Source of the DNA: SYIM01 sp041182885 | GTDB lineage: Bacteria; Pseudomonadota; Gammaproteobacteria; Burkholderiales; Burkholderiaceae_E | Assembly: GCA_049423065.1 (NCBI GenBank) | Contig: JBMSQB010000028.1 | Span: 1-50,184, forward strand | DNA length: 50,184 nucleotides | Direction of reading: 5' to 3' | Shown here: piece by piece, positions 17,232-25,820 of the stretch | How the letters are laid out: each line of letters starts with the position of its first letter | Position numbering within the stretch: position 1 is the first letter of the stretch | The notes under the pieces: model-generated | Seen by the model: only the letters and a program-made list of their open reading frames with translations | What the model was told of the DNA's origin: nothing | Database searches by the model: none | Position numbers and translations under genes: made by a program

Positions 17232-18443
17232 ATGAAAAAACGTGAATTTCTTGCGGCAGGCGTTGCCCCGGCCGCCATGGCGGCGCTGTCGCCGGTCGGC
17301 GCCTGGGCCCAGTCGGGTCCGATCCGGATCGGCGAAATCAACAGCTACAAAGCGCAGCCCGCGTTTCTCGATCCCTATCGCAAGGGCTGGGAAATGGCGC
17401 TCGAGGAAATCAATGCCGCGGGTGGCGTGGCCGGACGCAAGCTCGAGGTGATCGCGCGCGACGATGGCGGCAACCCCGGCGATGCGGTGCGTGTGGCCGA
17501 AGAGCTGGTGAGTCGTGAGCGCGTGGATCTGCTGGTGGGTGGATTCCTCTCGCACATCGGGCTTGCGCTCACCGACTTCGCCAAGCAGAAGAAAATCTTT
17601 TTCCTGGCTTCCGAACCGCTCACCGACAAGATCGTCTGGCAGAACGGCAACCGCTACACCTTCCGGCTGCGCGCCTCCACCTACATGCAGACCGCGATGC
17701 TGGTGCCCGAGGCCTCGACCTGGAAGAAGAAGCGCTGGGCGATCGTCTATCCCAACTATGAATACGGTCAGTCGGCGGCAGCCAGCTTCAAGACGCTGTT
17801 GAAAAAGCTGCAGCCCGATGTCGAGTTCGTGGTCGAGCAGGCCCCGGCGCTGGGCAAGGTCGATGCTGGTGCGGTGGTGCAGGCGCTTGCCGATGCCAAA
17901 CCCGATGCCATCTTCAACGTGCTGTTTGGCGCCGACCTGGCGAAGTTTGTGCGCGAGGGCAATACCCGCGGGCTCTTCAAGGGCCGTGAAGTGGTGAGCC
18001 TGCTCACCGGCGAGCCCGAGTACATCGATCCGCTGAAAGACGAGGCGCCGGAAGGCTGGCTGGTCACGGGCTATCCCTGGGACCAGATCAACACGCCCGA
18101 GCACAAGGCGTTTGTCGATGCCTATCAGAAACGGTTCAAGGACTATCCGCGCCTGGGCTCGCTCGTGGGCTATGCCACGCTGAAGGCGGTGGGCGCGGGC
18201 CTCGCCAAAGCGGGCGGCGCCGATACCGAGAAGCTGATCGCGGCCTTCCGGGGCCTGCAGTTCGACTCACCGGTCGGCAAGGTGCTGTTCCGCCCCCAGG
18301 ACCATCAATCGACGATGGGCGCCTATGTGGGCCGCACCACGGTTCGCAATGGCCGCGGCACCATGCGCGACTTCCGCTATGCCGACGGCGCGCAGTTCCA
18401 GCCGTCGGATGCCGAGGTTGCCGGCATGCGGCCCAAGGACTGA
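17232..18443 (+). CDS. ABC transporter substrate-binding protein, branched-chain amino acid type
   Basis: A 403-residue periplasmic binding protein of the LivJ-type family. It has an N-terminal signal peptide (KKREFLAAG, a hydrophobic Ala-rich core, cleavage probably after AWA) and the typical first strand IRIGEINSY. The ATG at 17232 follows a strong GGAGG site. It heads the transporter genes (binding protein, fused permease, two ATPases) inside the N-heterocycle cluster, so the ligand is probably the pathway substrate, such as nicotinate or a related acid. This is inferred from context only. Confidence 0.88.
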   Translation: MKKREFLAAGVAPAAMAALSPVGAWAQSGPIRIGEINSYKAQPAFLDPYRKGWEMALEEINAAGGVAGRKLEVIARDDGGNPGDAVRVAEELVSRERVDLLVGGFLSHIGLALTDFAKQKKIFFLASEPLTDKIVWQNGNRYTFRLRASTYMQTAMLVPEASTWKKKRWAIVYPNYEYGQSAAASFKTLLKKLQPDVEFVVEQAPALGKVDAGAVVQALADAKPDAIFNVLFGADLAKFVREGNTRGLFKGREVVSLLTGEPEYIDPLKDEAPEGWLVTGYPWDQINTPEHKAFVDAYQKRFKDYPRLGSLVGYATLKAVGAGLAKAGGADTEKLIAAFRGLQFDSPVGKVLFRPQDHQSTMGAYVGRTTVRNGRGTMRDFRYADGAQFQPSDAEVAGMRPKD

Positions 18444-18469
18444 GCCCGCGCCGCATCCCGCAGTCACGT

Positions 18470-18507
18470 CGCCGATCCCGTCATCGCAGGCAATGACGGG
18501 GTCGGCG
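18470..18507 (+). promoter_or_regulatory. intercistronic hairpin after the binding-protein gene
   Basis: Two 15-base arms (18470-18484 and 18493-18507) pair fully except for one G-T wobble, around an 8-base loop. No T-run follows directly; the nearest (GTTTTT) is about 26 bases further. It lies in the 110-bp gap between the binding-protein gene and the permease gene. It fits a leaky attenuator or RNA-stabilising stem that keeps binding protein in excess of membrane components. Confidence 0.6.
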
Positions 18508-18553
18508 GCCCGCAGTCGCCTCGGCTCGGCGTGTTTTTCCGGGTTAACCACTC

Positions 18554-20452
18554 ATGACGCTTTCCGCACTGCTCGTGCAGATGTTGAACGGTCTGGCCAG
18601 CGCGTCCAGCCTGTTTTTGATCGCGGCCGGACTCTCGTTGATCTTCGGCGTGTCGCGAATCGTGAACTTCGCGCACGGCTCGTTCTACATGCTGGGCGTG
18701 TATCTCGCCTATTCGATTGTCGGGAAAATCGGCAGCACGCCGCTTGGCTTCTGGGCCTCCATGCTGATCGCTGCTGCGGTCGTGGCGCTCATCGGACTGG
18801 TGGTCGAGCTGGTGCTCCTGCGCCGCATCTACCGGGCGCCCGAGCTGCTGCAGCTTCTGGCCACTTTCGCGCTTGTTCTGGTGATCCGTGATGCGGTGCT
18901 GATGATCTGGGGGCCGGAGGATCTGCTGGGCCCCCGCGCGCCGGGCCTCAAGGGCTCGATCGAGATCATGGGCCGGCAGTTTCCGCAATACGATCTGGTG
19001 CTGATTTTCATTGGACCGCTGGTGCTCGCCGTGCTCTGGTGGGTGCTGATGCGGACGCGTTGGGGCGTTCTGATCCGCGCGGCCACACAGGACCGCGAAA
19101 TGGTGGGCGCACTCGGTGTGAACCAGGCCTGGCTCTTTACCGGCGTGTTCATGCTGGGTGCATTTCTCGCCGGGCTGGGGGGAGCGCTCCAGCTGCCGCG
19201 CGAGCCCGCCAACCAGTTCCTCGATCTGGCTGCGATTGGCGACGCCTTCGTGGTGGTCGTGGTGGGCGGAATGGGGAGCGTGCCGGGCGCGTTCCTGGCG
19301 GCGCTTCTGATCGCCGAGATCAAGGCGCTCTGCATTGCCATTGGCCAGGTGTCGATTGGAGGCTTCAGTTTTTCGCTCTCGCGCATGACGCTGGTGGTGG
19401 AGTTTCTGGTGATGGCGGCGGTGCTGATCTGGCGTCCCTGGGGGCTGCTCGGGAAACCCGCTGCCGCCACACGCAATGCTGCCGAGATCGAAGCGCCGCT
19501 CAGGCCCGCCACCCCGCTTCTCAAGCGGTTCGGCTGGCTGGTGCTGGTGCTGCTCCTCCTGGTGCCGCTTGCAGGCCTGCGGATGCCGTTCATCAATGTG
19601 CTGATGATCGACATTCTGATCGCGGTGCTGTTTGCTGCGAGCCTGCACTTCATCATGGGTCCGGGCGGCATGCACTCCTTCGGTCATGCCGCCTATTTCG
19701 GCCTGGGTGCCTATGGGGCGGCGCTCCTCTTCAAGCTCGCTGCCATGCCGATGGAGGCTGCGCTCTTGCTCGCGCCATTGGTGGCGGGGCTCGGTGCGCT
19801 CATCTTCGGCTGGTTCTGCGTGCGTCTGTCCGGGGTGTACCTGGCCATGCTCACGCTCGCGTTTGCCCAGATCGTCTGGTCGATCATGTTTCAGTGGGAC
19901 GAGGTCACCGGCGGTTCCAATGGCGTGGTGGGCGTCTGGCCCGCAGCCTGGCTCTCGCAGAAGTGGGTCTATTACTACTTCACGCTTGCGCTCACCGTGG
20001 CGGGCGTGCTGCTCCTGCGGCGGATGCTGATGTCACCCTTCGGCTACGCGATGCGCGCGGTGCGTGACTCGCGCCTGCGGGCCGATGCAATCGGTATCGA
20101 CGCCGTGGGCGTCCACTGGGCGGGCTTTGTGCTGGCCGGCCTTGTCTGCGGGTTGGCGGGCGCGCTGTTTGCGTTTTCCAAGGGCAGCATCTCCCCCGAA
20201 GTGATCGGCGTCGGGCGATCGATCGACGGCCTGGTCATGGTGCTCCTGGGCGGCATCCAGACGCTGGCGGGCCCGCTGGTGGGCGCCTCTGCCTTCACCT
20301 GGCTTCAGGACACGGTGGCGCGGCAGACCGATTACTGGCGTGCGCTCCTCGGCTTCATCATCCTTGCCCTGGTGCTCGCCTTTCCGCAGGGCATCGCGGG
20401 CTTTGTTCGCGAGCGCCTGATGCCCGAGCGCGATGCCGGAGGTGCACGATGA
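18554..20452 (+). CDS. fused LivH-LivM ABC permease
   Basis: A 632-residue inner-membrane protein joining the two permease subunits of a branched-chain-amino-acid-type importer. The LivH half begins near residue 10 (ASSLFLIAAGLSLIFGVSRIVNFAHG is its typical region, shown here only by position) and ends near residue 290. The LivM half starts near 335 with hydrophobic segments and includes GPGGMHSFGHAAYFGLGAYG and the C-terminal LLGGIQTLAGPLVGA. Such fusions are common in Burkholderiales. Its stop overlaps the ATG of the first ATPase gene. Confidence 0.92.
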   Translation: MTLSALLVQMLNGLASASSLFLIAAGLSLIFGVSRIVNFAHGSFYMLGVYLAYSIVGKIGSTPLGFWASMLIAAAVVALIGLVVELVLLRRIYRAPELLQLLATFALVLVIRDAVLMIWGPEDLLGPRAPGLKGSIEIMGRQFPQYDLVLIFIGPLVLAVLWWVLMRTRWGVLIRAATQDREMVGALGVNQAWLFTGVFMLGAFLAGLGGALQLPREPANQFLDLAAIGDAFVVVVVGGMGSVPGAFLAALLIAEIKALCIAIGQVSIGGFSFSLSRMTLVVEFLVMAAVLIWRPWGLLGKPAAATRNAAEIEAPLRPATPLLKRFGWLVLVLLLLVPLAGLRMPFINVLMIDILIAVLFAASLHFIMGPGGMHSFGHAAYFGLGAYGAALLFKLAAMPMEAALLLAPLVAGLGALIFGWFCVRLSGVYLAMLTLAFAQIVWSIMFQWDEVTGGSNGVVGVWPAAWLSQKWVYYYFTLALTVAGVLLLRRMLMSPFGYAMRAVRDSRLRADAIGIDAVGVHWAGFVLAGLVCGLAGALFAFSKGSISPEVIGVGRSIDGLVMVLLGGIQTLAGPLVGASAFTWLQDTVARQTDYWRALLGFIILALVLAFPQGIAGFVRERLMPERDAGGAR

Positions 20453-21201
20453 GCGCGCTGCTCGAGGTGACCGGACTGTCCAAGGCCTTTGGCGGCGTGC
20501 GCGCGGTCAATCAGGTGTCCTTCAATGTGGCGGCGGGTGAGCTCCTCGCCATGATCGGCCCCAACGGGGCGGGCAAGTCCACCTGCTTCAACATGCTCAA
20601 CGGTCAGCTGCGGCCCGATACCGGTTCGATCCGCCTCGGCGGTCGCGAGATCGTTGGGCTCGCGCCGCGCGAAGTGTGGCGCATGGGCGTGGGGCGCACC
20701 TTCCAGATCACCGCCACGTTTTCCTCCATGACGGTTCGCGAAAACGTGCAGATGGCGCTCCTGTCTCACCACCGCATGATCGCGCGCGGCTGGCGCCCGG
20801 CGGCCGAAGCCTTTGTCGATGAGGCCAATGCGCTCCTTGAGCGCGTGGGCATGAACGCGCAGGCCGAGCGCCCCTGTTCGGTGCTCGCCTATGGCGACCT
20901 CAAGCGGCTCGAACTCGCGATTGCGCTGGCCAATGATCCCAAGTTGCTGCTGATGGATGAGCCTACGGCCGGAATGGGTCCGCGCGAGCGTCTCGACCTG
21001 ATGGCGCTCACCGCCGAACTGGTGCGTGCGAAAGGCGTGGCCGTGCTCTTTACCGAGCATGACATGGATGTGGTGTTTCGCCATGCCGACCGGATGATGG
21101 TGTTGAACCGTGGTGTGCTGATCGCGCAGGGCGAACCCGAGGCGGTGCGCGCCGATCCTGAGGTGCAGCGCGTCTATCTGGGCTCGCGGGCCGAACACTG
21201 A
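20449..21201 (+). CDS. livG: ABC transporter ATP-binding protein, LivG type
   Basis: A 250-residue ATPase with Walker A GPNGAGKS, signature LAYGDLKRLE (the LivG variant), Walker B LLLMDEPTAGM and the switch His in FTEHDMDVV. It couples ATP hydrolysis to the fused permease at 18554. GGAGG lies just upstream, and the start overlaps the permease stop (ATGA). The symbol reflects family, not substrate, which is probably an N-heterocyclic acid. Confidence 0.92.
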   Translation: MSALLEVTGLSKAFGGVRAVNQVSFNVAAGELLAMIGPNGAGKSTCFNMLNGQLRPDTGSIRLGGREIVGLAPREVWRMGVGRTFQITATFSSMTVRENVQMALLSHHRMIARGWRPAAEAFVDEANALLERVGMNAQAERPCSVLAYGDLKRLELAIALANDPKLLLMDEPTAGMGPRERLDLMALTAELVRAKGVAVLFTEHDMDVVFRHADRMMVLNRGVLIAQGEPEAVRADPEVQRVYLGSRAEH

Positions 21202-21212
21202 GAGCAAGTCCG

Positions 21213-21956
21213 ATGACAGCCATGCAAGCTTCAGCGACCACCGCAAACGCCCCGATGCTCGAGGTGTCAGGCATTCATTCCTTTTACGGACAGGCCCACA
21301 TCCTGTTTGATGTCTCGCTCGATGTCCGGGCAGGCGAGGTGGTGGTGCTGCTTGGCCGTAACGGCGCGGGCAAATCCACCACGCTCAAGTCGATCGCCGG
21401 GCTGGTACGACCGCGCGAGGGGTCGGTCAGATTCATGGGGGAGGCGATCGAACGCAAGCAGTCGTTTGAAATCGCGCGGCGCGGCCTGGGTTATGTGCCC
21501 GAAGAGCGGCGCATTTTCACCGAGCTCACGGTCCTCGAGAACCTGGAAGTCGGCCGACAACCGGCACGTACCGGTGTGCCCTCATGGAACTTTGAAAAAA
21601 TCGGCAAACTTTTCCCCAATCTCGCCGAGATGCCTGACCGCCCGGGCGGCCGCATGTCCGGTGGCGAACAGCAGATGCTCACGATTGCACGCACGCTGAT
21701 GGGAAACCCTCTGTGCATCCTGCTCGACGAACCCTCGGAGGGCGTGGCCCCCGTGATCGTGGATCAGATGGCGGGTGCGATTGCGGAGCTGAAGCGGCAG
21801 GGCGTGGCCGTGCTGTTGTCGGAGCAGAACCTGCATTTTGCGCAGGAGGTGGGCGATCGTGCCTACATCATCGAAAAAGGACGGATCCGGTTTCAGGGAT
21901 CCATGGACGAACTGCGCGCCAACGACGACGTCCGCGCGCAATATCTTGCGGTGTAG
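21213..21956 (+). CDS. livF: ABC transporter ATP-binding protein, LivF type
   Basis: A 247-residue ATPase with Walker A GRNGAGKST, signature RMSGGEQQML, Walker B CILLDEPSEGV and LSEQN at the switch region. It is the second ATPase of the importer, 11 bases after livG. An in-frame ATG three codons downstream (21222) is an equally possible start. The permease fusion and two different ATPases complete the importer. Confidence 0.92.
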   Translation: MTAMQASATTANAPMLEVSGIHSFYGQAHILFDVSLDVRAGEVVVLLGRNGAGKSTTLKSIAGLVRPREGSVRFMGEAIERKQSFEIARRGLGYVPEERRIFTELTVLENLEVGRQPARTGVPSWNFEKIGKLFPNLAEMPDRPGGRMSGGEQQMLTIARTLMGNPLCILLDEPSEGVAPVIVDQMAGAIAELKRQGVAVLLSEQNLHFAQEVGDRAYIIEKGRIRFQGSMDELRANDDVRAQYLAV

Positions 21957-21998
21957 GGGTGTACCCCCACCGCGGATGAACCGACAGGGAGAACGTTG

Positions 21999-22583
21999 AT
22001 GTCTGCACAGATTCGAAAGCTCGTCGTGAGTGTCGAGGAAACGCGTCGCGAGATGGGGCGGGACGTGTCACCGCCCACGCGTCGCGCGCTCGCGATCGCG
22101 GTGATTGCCAATCCCTATGCCGGCCGCTACAGCGAGTCGCTTGATGAACTGATCGCCATCGGTGACGAGCTCGGCGGGCTGCTGGGCGAGCGCTGTGTGC
22201 AGGCGCTGGGCATTGCCCCCGAGGCTGCGGAAAGCTACGGCAAGGCGGCGGTGGTGGGCGAAGCGGGTGAACTCGAGCATGCCGCAGCCATTCTCCATCC
22301 CAAGCTGGGTGCGCCGCTCAGAAAGGCGGTTCAGAAGGGGGCTGCACTGGTGCCGTCGGCAAAAAAATCGGGCGGGCCGGGTACGCCGATCGATGTGCCG
22401 CTCGGCCACAAGGATGCCGCGTTCGTACGCAGCCATTTTGACGCGATCGAGGCGCGGGTGGCCGACGCGCCGCGCGCAGGCGAGATTCTGGTGGCGGTGG
22501 CGGTCACCGACAGCGGTCGACCGTTGCCCCGTATCGGCGGTCTGCAAAAGCATGAGATCAAGGGCGAAGACGGTTTGCGCTGA
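21999..22583 (+). CDS. AA_synth (DUF1185) family protein
   Basis: A 194-residue protein of the amino acid synthesis family (PF06684, formerly DUF1185), whose biochemical role is not established. Visible are VIANPYAGRYSESLDEL near residue 35 and GHKDAAFVRSHFDAIEARV near residue 143, typical of the family. The ATG at 21999 follows AGGGAGA. It lies between the importer and the enamidase gene, so it is likely a step or accessory factor of the same pathway. Possible roles are handling a ring-opened amide or enamine intermediate, but nothing in the sequence proves this. Confidence 0.78.
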   Translation: MSAQIRKLVVSVEETRREMGRDVSPPTRRALAIAVIANPYAGRYSESLDELIAIGDELGGLLGERCVQALGIAPEAAESYGKAAVVGEAGELEHAAAILHPKLGAPLRKAVQKGAALVPSAKKSGGPGTPIDVPLGHKDAAFVRSHFDAIEARVADAPRAGEILVAVAVTDSGRPLPRIGGLQKHEIKGEDGLR

Positions 22584-22641
22584 GCGCAGAAACGGTCGCT
22601 CGCACAGGGTCTGATTCAATTCTTTCGGCGGAGAGTTTTTC

Positions 22642-23844
22642 ATGGCAACAGCAGCAATCGTCGAGCGGTCGGGCAAGGTCGTGATCCGGCGCGTCGGACT
22701 GATGCTCTCGGGCGATATCGATCGACCGATTCTCGATGCGGACACCATCGTGATCGATGACGGCGTCATCACTGCCGTGGGTCGCGAGAAAGACTGCGAT
22801 ACCGGTGATGCGAAGCGCGTCATCGACTGCCAGGGCACAGCGGTGGCACCCGGGCTGATCGACTCGCACACGCATCCGGTATTCGGTGACTGGACCCCTC
22901 GCCAGAATCAGCTGGGCTGGATCGAGTCATGCATGCATGGGGGCGTCACCACCATGATCTCGGCGGGCGAGGTTCACCTGCCCGGACGCCCCAAGGACAT
23001 CATCGGGGTGAAGGCGCTTGCAATCACGGCACAGCGGGCGTTTGACGGGATGCGGGCTGCCGGTGTCGGCGGTGGGGTGCGGGTGCTGGCCGGTGCGCCA
23101 GTCATTGAAAAAGGCATGGTCGAGCAGGACTTCATCGACCTCGCGGCGGCCGGCGTTCGACTCCTGGGTGAAATCGGCCTGGGGTCGGTCAAAGCGGGTG
23201 ATGAAGCCGCGCAAATGGTGGGCTGGGCGCGCCGTCACGGCATCCAGAGCACGATCCATACGGGTGGTCCCTCCATTCCGGGTTCAGGGCTGATCGACGA
23301 GCATGTGGTGCTGGAGGCCGATGCCGATGTCATCGGGCATGTGAACGGCGGCCACACCTCGCTCTCCTACAAGTCGGTGTGCACGCTTTGCGAAAAAAGC
23401 AGCCGGGCGCTTGAAATCGTGCATAACGGTAACGAACGGATCGCGATCCTCACGGCCCGTCATGCGATGGAGCTCAAGTGCCCGCACCGGGTGATTCTGG
23501 GCACTGACGCGCCTGCGGGCTCGGGCGTACAGCCGCTGGGCATGCTGCGGCTGATCGCGCTCATCGCGAGCATGGCCGACATTCCTGCCGAGATCGTATT
23601 CGGCTTTGCCACCGGCAACATCTCGCGCATGCGCGCACTGCCACAGGGACTGATCGAGGTGGGCCGGCCGGCCGACTTTGTGTTCATGGACAAGGCACAG
23701 CATTCGGCCGGCACCGATCTGCTGGACAGCATCCGCCTGGGTGACATCCCCGGGGTGGGCATGGTGATGATAGACGGCATCGTGCGCTGTCAGCGCAGCC
23801 GCAATACGCCGCCGGCTGTCGAGGTGCCGGTGATTGCGCACTGA
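22642..23844 (+). CDS. ena: enamidase-like metal-dependent amidohydrolase
   Basis: A 400-residue amidohydrolase-superfamily protein like enamidase of nicotinate catabolism, which hydrolyses 1,4,5,6-tetrahydro-6-oxonicotinate to 2-formylglutarate and ammonia. The metal site HxH is His76 and His78 in SHTHPVFGD. GEIGLGSVKAG near residue 180 may hold the bridging Lys. IHTGGPS and HVNGGH supply later His ligands, and GTDAPAGS the catalytic Asp. A GGAG site precedes the ATG. Assignment as enamidase rests on overall resemblance and on the hnr gene in the same cluster; the next-best reading is a related imidazolonepropionase-like amidohydrolase. Confidence 0.8.
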   Translation: MATAAIVERSGKVVIRRVGLMLSGDIDRPILDADTIVIDDGVITAVGREKDCDTGDAKRVIDCQGTAVAPGLIDSHTHPVFGDWTPRQNQLGWIESCMHGGVTTMISAGEVHLPGRPKDIIGVKALAITAQRAFDGMRAAGVGGGVRVLAGAPVIEKGMVEQDFIDLAAAGVRLLGEIGLGSVKAGDEAAQMVGWARRHGIQSTIHTGGPSIPGSGLIDEHVVLEADADVIGHVNGGHTSLSYKSVCTLCEKSSRALEIVHNGNERIAILTARHAMELKCPHRVILGTDAPAGSGVQPLGMLRLIALIASMADIPAEIVFGFATGNISRMRALPQGLIEVGRPADFVFMDKAQHSAGTDLLDSIRLGDIPGVGMVMIDGIVRCQRSRNTPPAVEVPVIAH

Positions 23845-24481
23845 GCCCGTTTCAGCCGAGTCGCCGCGTCGTCGCGACCGCGAGGCAACGCGTTCCCGCA
23901 TCCTGAACGCGGCGGTCATTGAATTCGCACGCCACGGATTGTCGGAGGCTCGCGGTGAGCGCATTGCCCAGCGGGCACGAAGCAGCGAGCGCATGCTCTA
24001 CTACTACTTCGGCAGCAAGGAAGAGCTGTTCCGTGCGGCGCTCGAATCCGTCTATGCGGCGCTCCGCGAGGCCGAGCGCGCGCTCAGGCTTGATGAGGCG
24101 GATCCCCTGGCAGCGCTTGAGCGGTTTTGCCGCTTTGTATGGCGCTACTACGTCGACCACCCCGAATTCATCAGCCTCCTCAATACCGAAAACCTCTACA
24201 AGGCGAAGCACCTGCGTCGCTCGGCGCAGCTGGGCGAGCTGGTCTCGCCGGTGGTGGGGCTGCTCGGTGGCCTGATCGAGCGTGGCGAGCGGGACGGCGT
24301 GTTTCGCGCCGGTGTCGACCCTGCGCAGCTATATCTCTCGATCGCCTCGCAGGGCTACTTCTATCTGTCCAACCGCCACACGCTGTCGGCGGTGCTCGCG
24401 CGCGATCTGGCCGCGCAAGCGGCACTCGAGACACACTGGCGCGAGAGCGCCGAGATGATCCGCCGATACGTAGCGGCCTGA
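23834..24481 (+). CDS. TetR/AcrR family regulator
   Basis: A 215-residue repressor-type protein. The helix-turn-helix (ILNAAVIEFARHGLSEARGE, then ERMLYYYFGSKEELF) spans about residues 23-69 and is followed by an all-helical ligand domain. Translation appears to start at TTG (23834), overlapping the end of the enamidase gene by 11 bases, which ties it to the cluster. It may control the cluster through the inverted repeat at 9746, in response to a pathway acid. That link is inference. Confidence 0.85.
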   Translation: MRTEPVSAESPRRRDREATRSRILNAAVIEFARHGLSEARGERIAQRARSSERMLYYYFGSKEELFRAALESVYAALREAERALRLDEADPLAALERFCRFVWRYYVDHPEFISLLNTENLYKAKHLRRSAQLGELVSPVVGLLGGLIERGERDGVFRAGVDPAQLYLSIASQGYFYLSNRHTLSAVLARDLAAQAALETHWRESAEMIRRYVAA

Positions 24482-24549
24482 GCGGTCTTCGCTGGGGCGT
24501 GGTCTCCTCGGGCGGTATGATCAACAGATCCCTTTCTTCCGTTTCGATC

Positions 24550-25506
24550 ATGAAGCCCAAACTGCTGATCACCCGACAGATCTTTGATGAGGTCCTCGAG
24601 CGCCTGTTGCCTCATTTCGAGGTGGAATCCAATCAGTCGGACGCTGAGTGGTCGCGGGCGGAACTGCTCGCGAGGGTCGCCGACAAGGACGCACTCTTCG
24701 TGGTCACCTCCGATCGGGTCGATGCCGAGTTGCTCGCGGCAGCCCCCCGTCTGGCGATCGTTGCCACCGGCTCGGTCGGGTTCAACCATATTGATCTCAA
24801 CGCCTGCTCGGCACGCGGTGTTCTGGTCACCAACACGCCCGATGTGCTGAACGAAGCCACTGCCGACATGGCGTGGGCGCTCCTCATGTCGGCCGCGCGC
24901 CGGGTCTGCGAGTCCGAGCACTGGCTGCGTGCCGGCCACTGGAAGCGCTGGGCCTTCGATCAGTTTCTGGGTGCAGATGTGTGGCGCTCGACGCTGGGCA
25001 TCGTGGGCATGGGCCGGATCGGGTCTGCAATCGCCCGCCGGGCCCGCGGCTTCGAGATGAAGGTGCTCTACACAAACCGGAGCCCCGCAACCAATGAGGC
25101 TGAACTGGGCGCCGAGCGGGTGCCGCTCGAGCAGTTGCTCGAGCGTGCTGATCATGTGGTGCTGGTCGTACCCTACAGCCCCGCGACGCATCATCTGATC
25201 GGCGCGCGCGAGCTCGCGCTGATGAAGCCCGGCGCCACGCTGGTCAATATTGCCCGAGGCGGCGTCGTTGACGATGCTGCGCTGGTGCGCGCGCTTCGCG
25301 CCGGCCGTCCGGCGTTCGCCGGGCTCGATGTGTTTGAAAACGAACCCGCACTCCACCCGGAACTGCTCACGCTCTCCAATGTGGCCCTGACTCCGCACAT
25401 TGGCAGCGCCACCCGGAGCTCGCGCGTTGGCATGGCCATGCTGGCGGCCGAGAACCTGCGCGCGTTCGCCGCGGGGCAGCCCCTTCCCACGCGGGTCAGC
25501 CGCTGA
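24550..25506 (+). CDS. D-2-hydroxyacid dehydrogenase, glyoxylate/hydroxypyruvate reductase type
   Basis: A 318-residue NAD(P)-dependent dehydrogenase of the GhrB/GyaR type that reduces 2-oxoacids such as glyoxylate or hydroxypyruvate. The dinucleotide fold carries GIVGMGRIGSAIA near residue 150. Catalytic residues are Arg in NIARGGVVDD, Glu in FENEP and His in TPHIGSAT. The ATG at 24550 gives the usual N-terminus MKPKLLITRQI; an in-frame ATG at 24517 would add eleven residues. Its stop overlaps the start of the PHA-system gene. The exact substrate cannot be told from the sequence. Confidence 0.88.
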   Translation: MKPKLLITRQIFDEVLERLLPHFEVESNQSDAEWSRAELLARVADKDALFVVTSDRVDAELLAAAPRLAIVATGSVGFNHIDLNACSARGVLVTNTPDVLNEATADMAWALLMSAARRVCESEHWLRAGHWKRWAFDQFLGADVWRSTLGIVGMGRIGSAIARRARGFEMKVLYTNRSPATNEAELGAERVPLEQLLERADHVVLVVPYSPATHHLIGARELALMKPGATLVNIARGGVVDDAALVRALRAGRPAFAGLDVFENEPALHPELLTLSNVALTPHIGSATRSSRVGMAMLAAENLRAFAAGQPLPTRVSR

Positions 25507-25784
25507 TGGCCGAGCTCACCTTCGAGCGGTCGCACGCCCTTGGGCTAGACGCCGCGCGCGCGGTCGCACAGCGTCTGGCCGACGAGATGCAGACCGACTA
25601 TGGTGTCGACTCACACTGGCACGGCAACGATCTGGTGTTTTCCCGAAGCGGGCTGTCAGGTGTGCTGCGCATCAACCCCGATTCCCTCAGGTTGGAAGCG
25701 AAGCTCGGCTTTCTTTTTTCCACCTACAAGACCAGAATCGAGGCCTCGATGGCGGCGAACTTCGAACGCTATTTCGGCGCCTGA
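25506..25784 (+). CDS. polyhydroxyalkanoic acid system family protein
   Basis: A 92-residue protein of the PHA_gran_rgn family (TIGR02610 type), small basic-to-neutral proteins found near PHA genes. It begins with ITFERSHxLG-like residues (LTFERSHALGLDAAR) and ends with KTRIEASMAANFERYF, both typical. The start overlaps the upstream dehydrogenase stop (TGATG). Function is not established for the family. Its presence agrees with phaZ at 4382. Confidence 0.8.
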   Translation: MAELTFERSHALGLDAARAVAQRLADEMQTDYGVDSHWHGNDLVFSRSGLSGVLRINPDSLRLEAKLGFLFSTYKTRIEASMAANFERYFGA

Positions 25785-25820
25785 CCCCTACACCAACAGC
25801 ACACGACACCGGAGCCAGCC

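Noticed and set aside
18470..18507. Rho-independent terminator
   Set aside because: Strong stem but no T-run directly after it, and the transporter genes continue downstream; recorded as an intercistronic hairpin.
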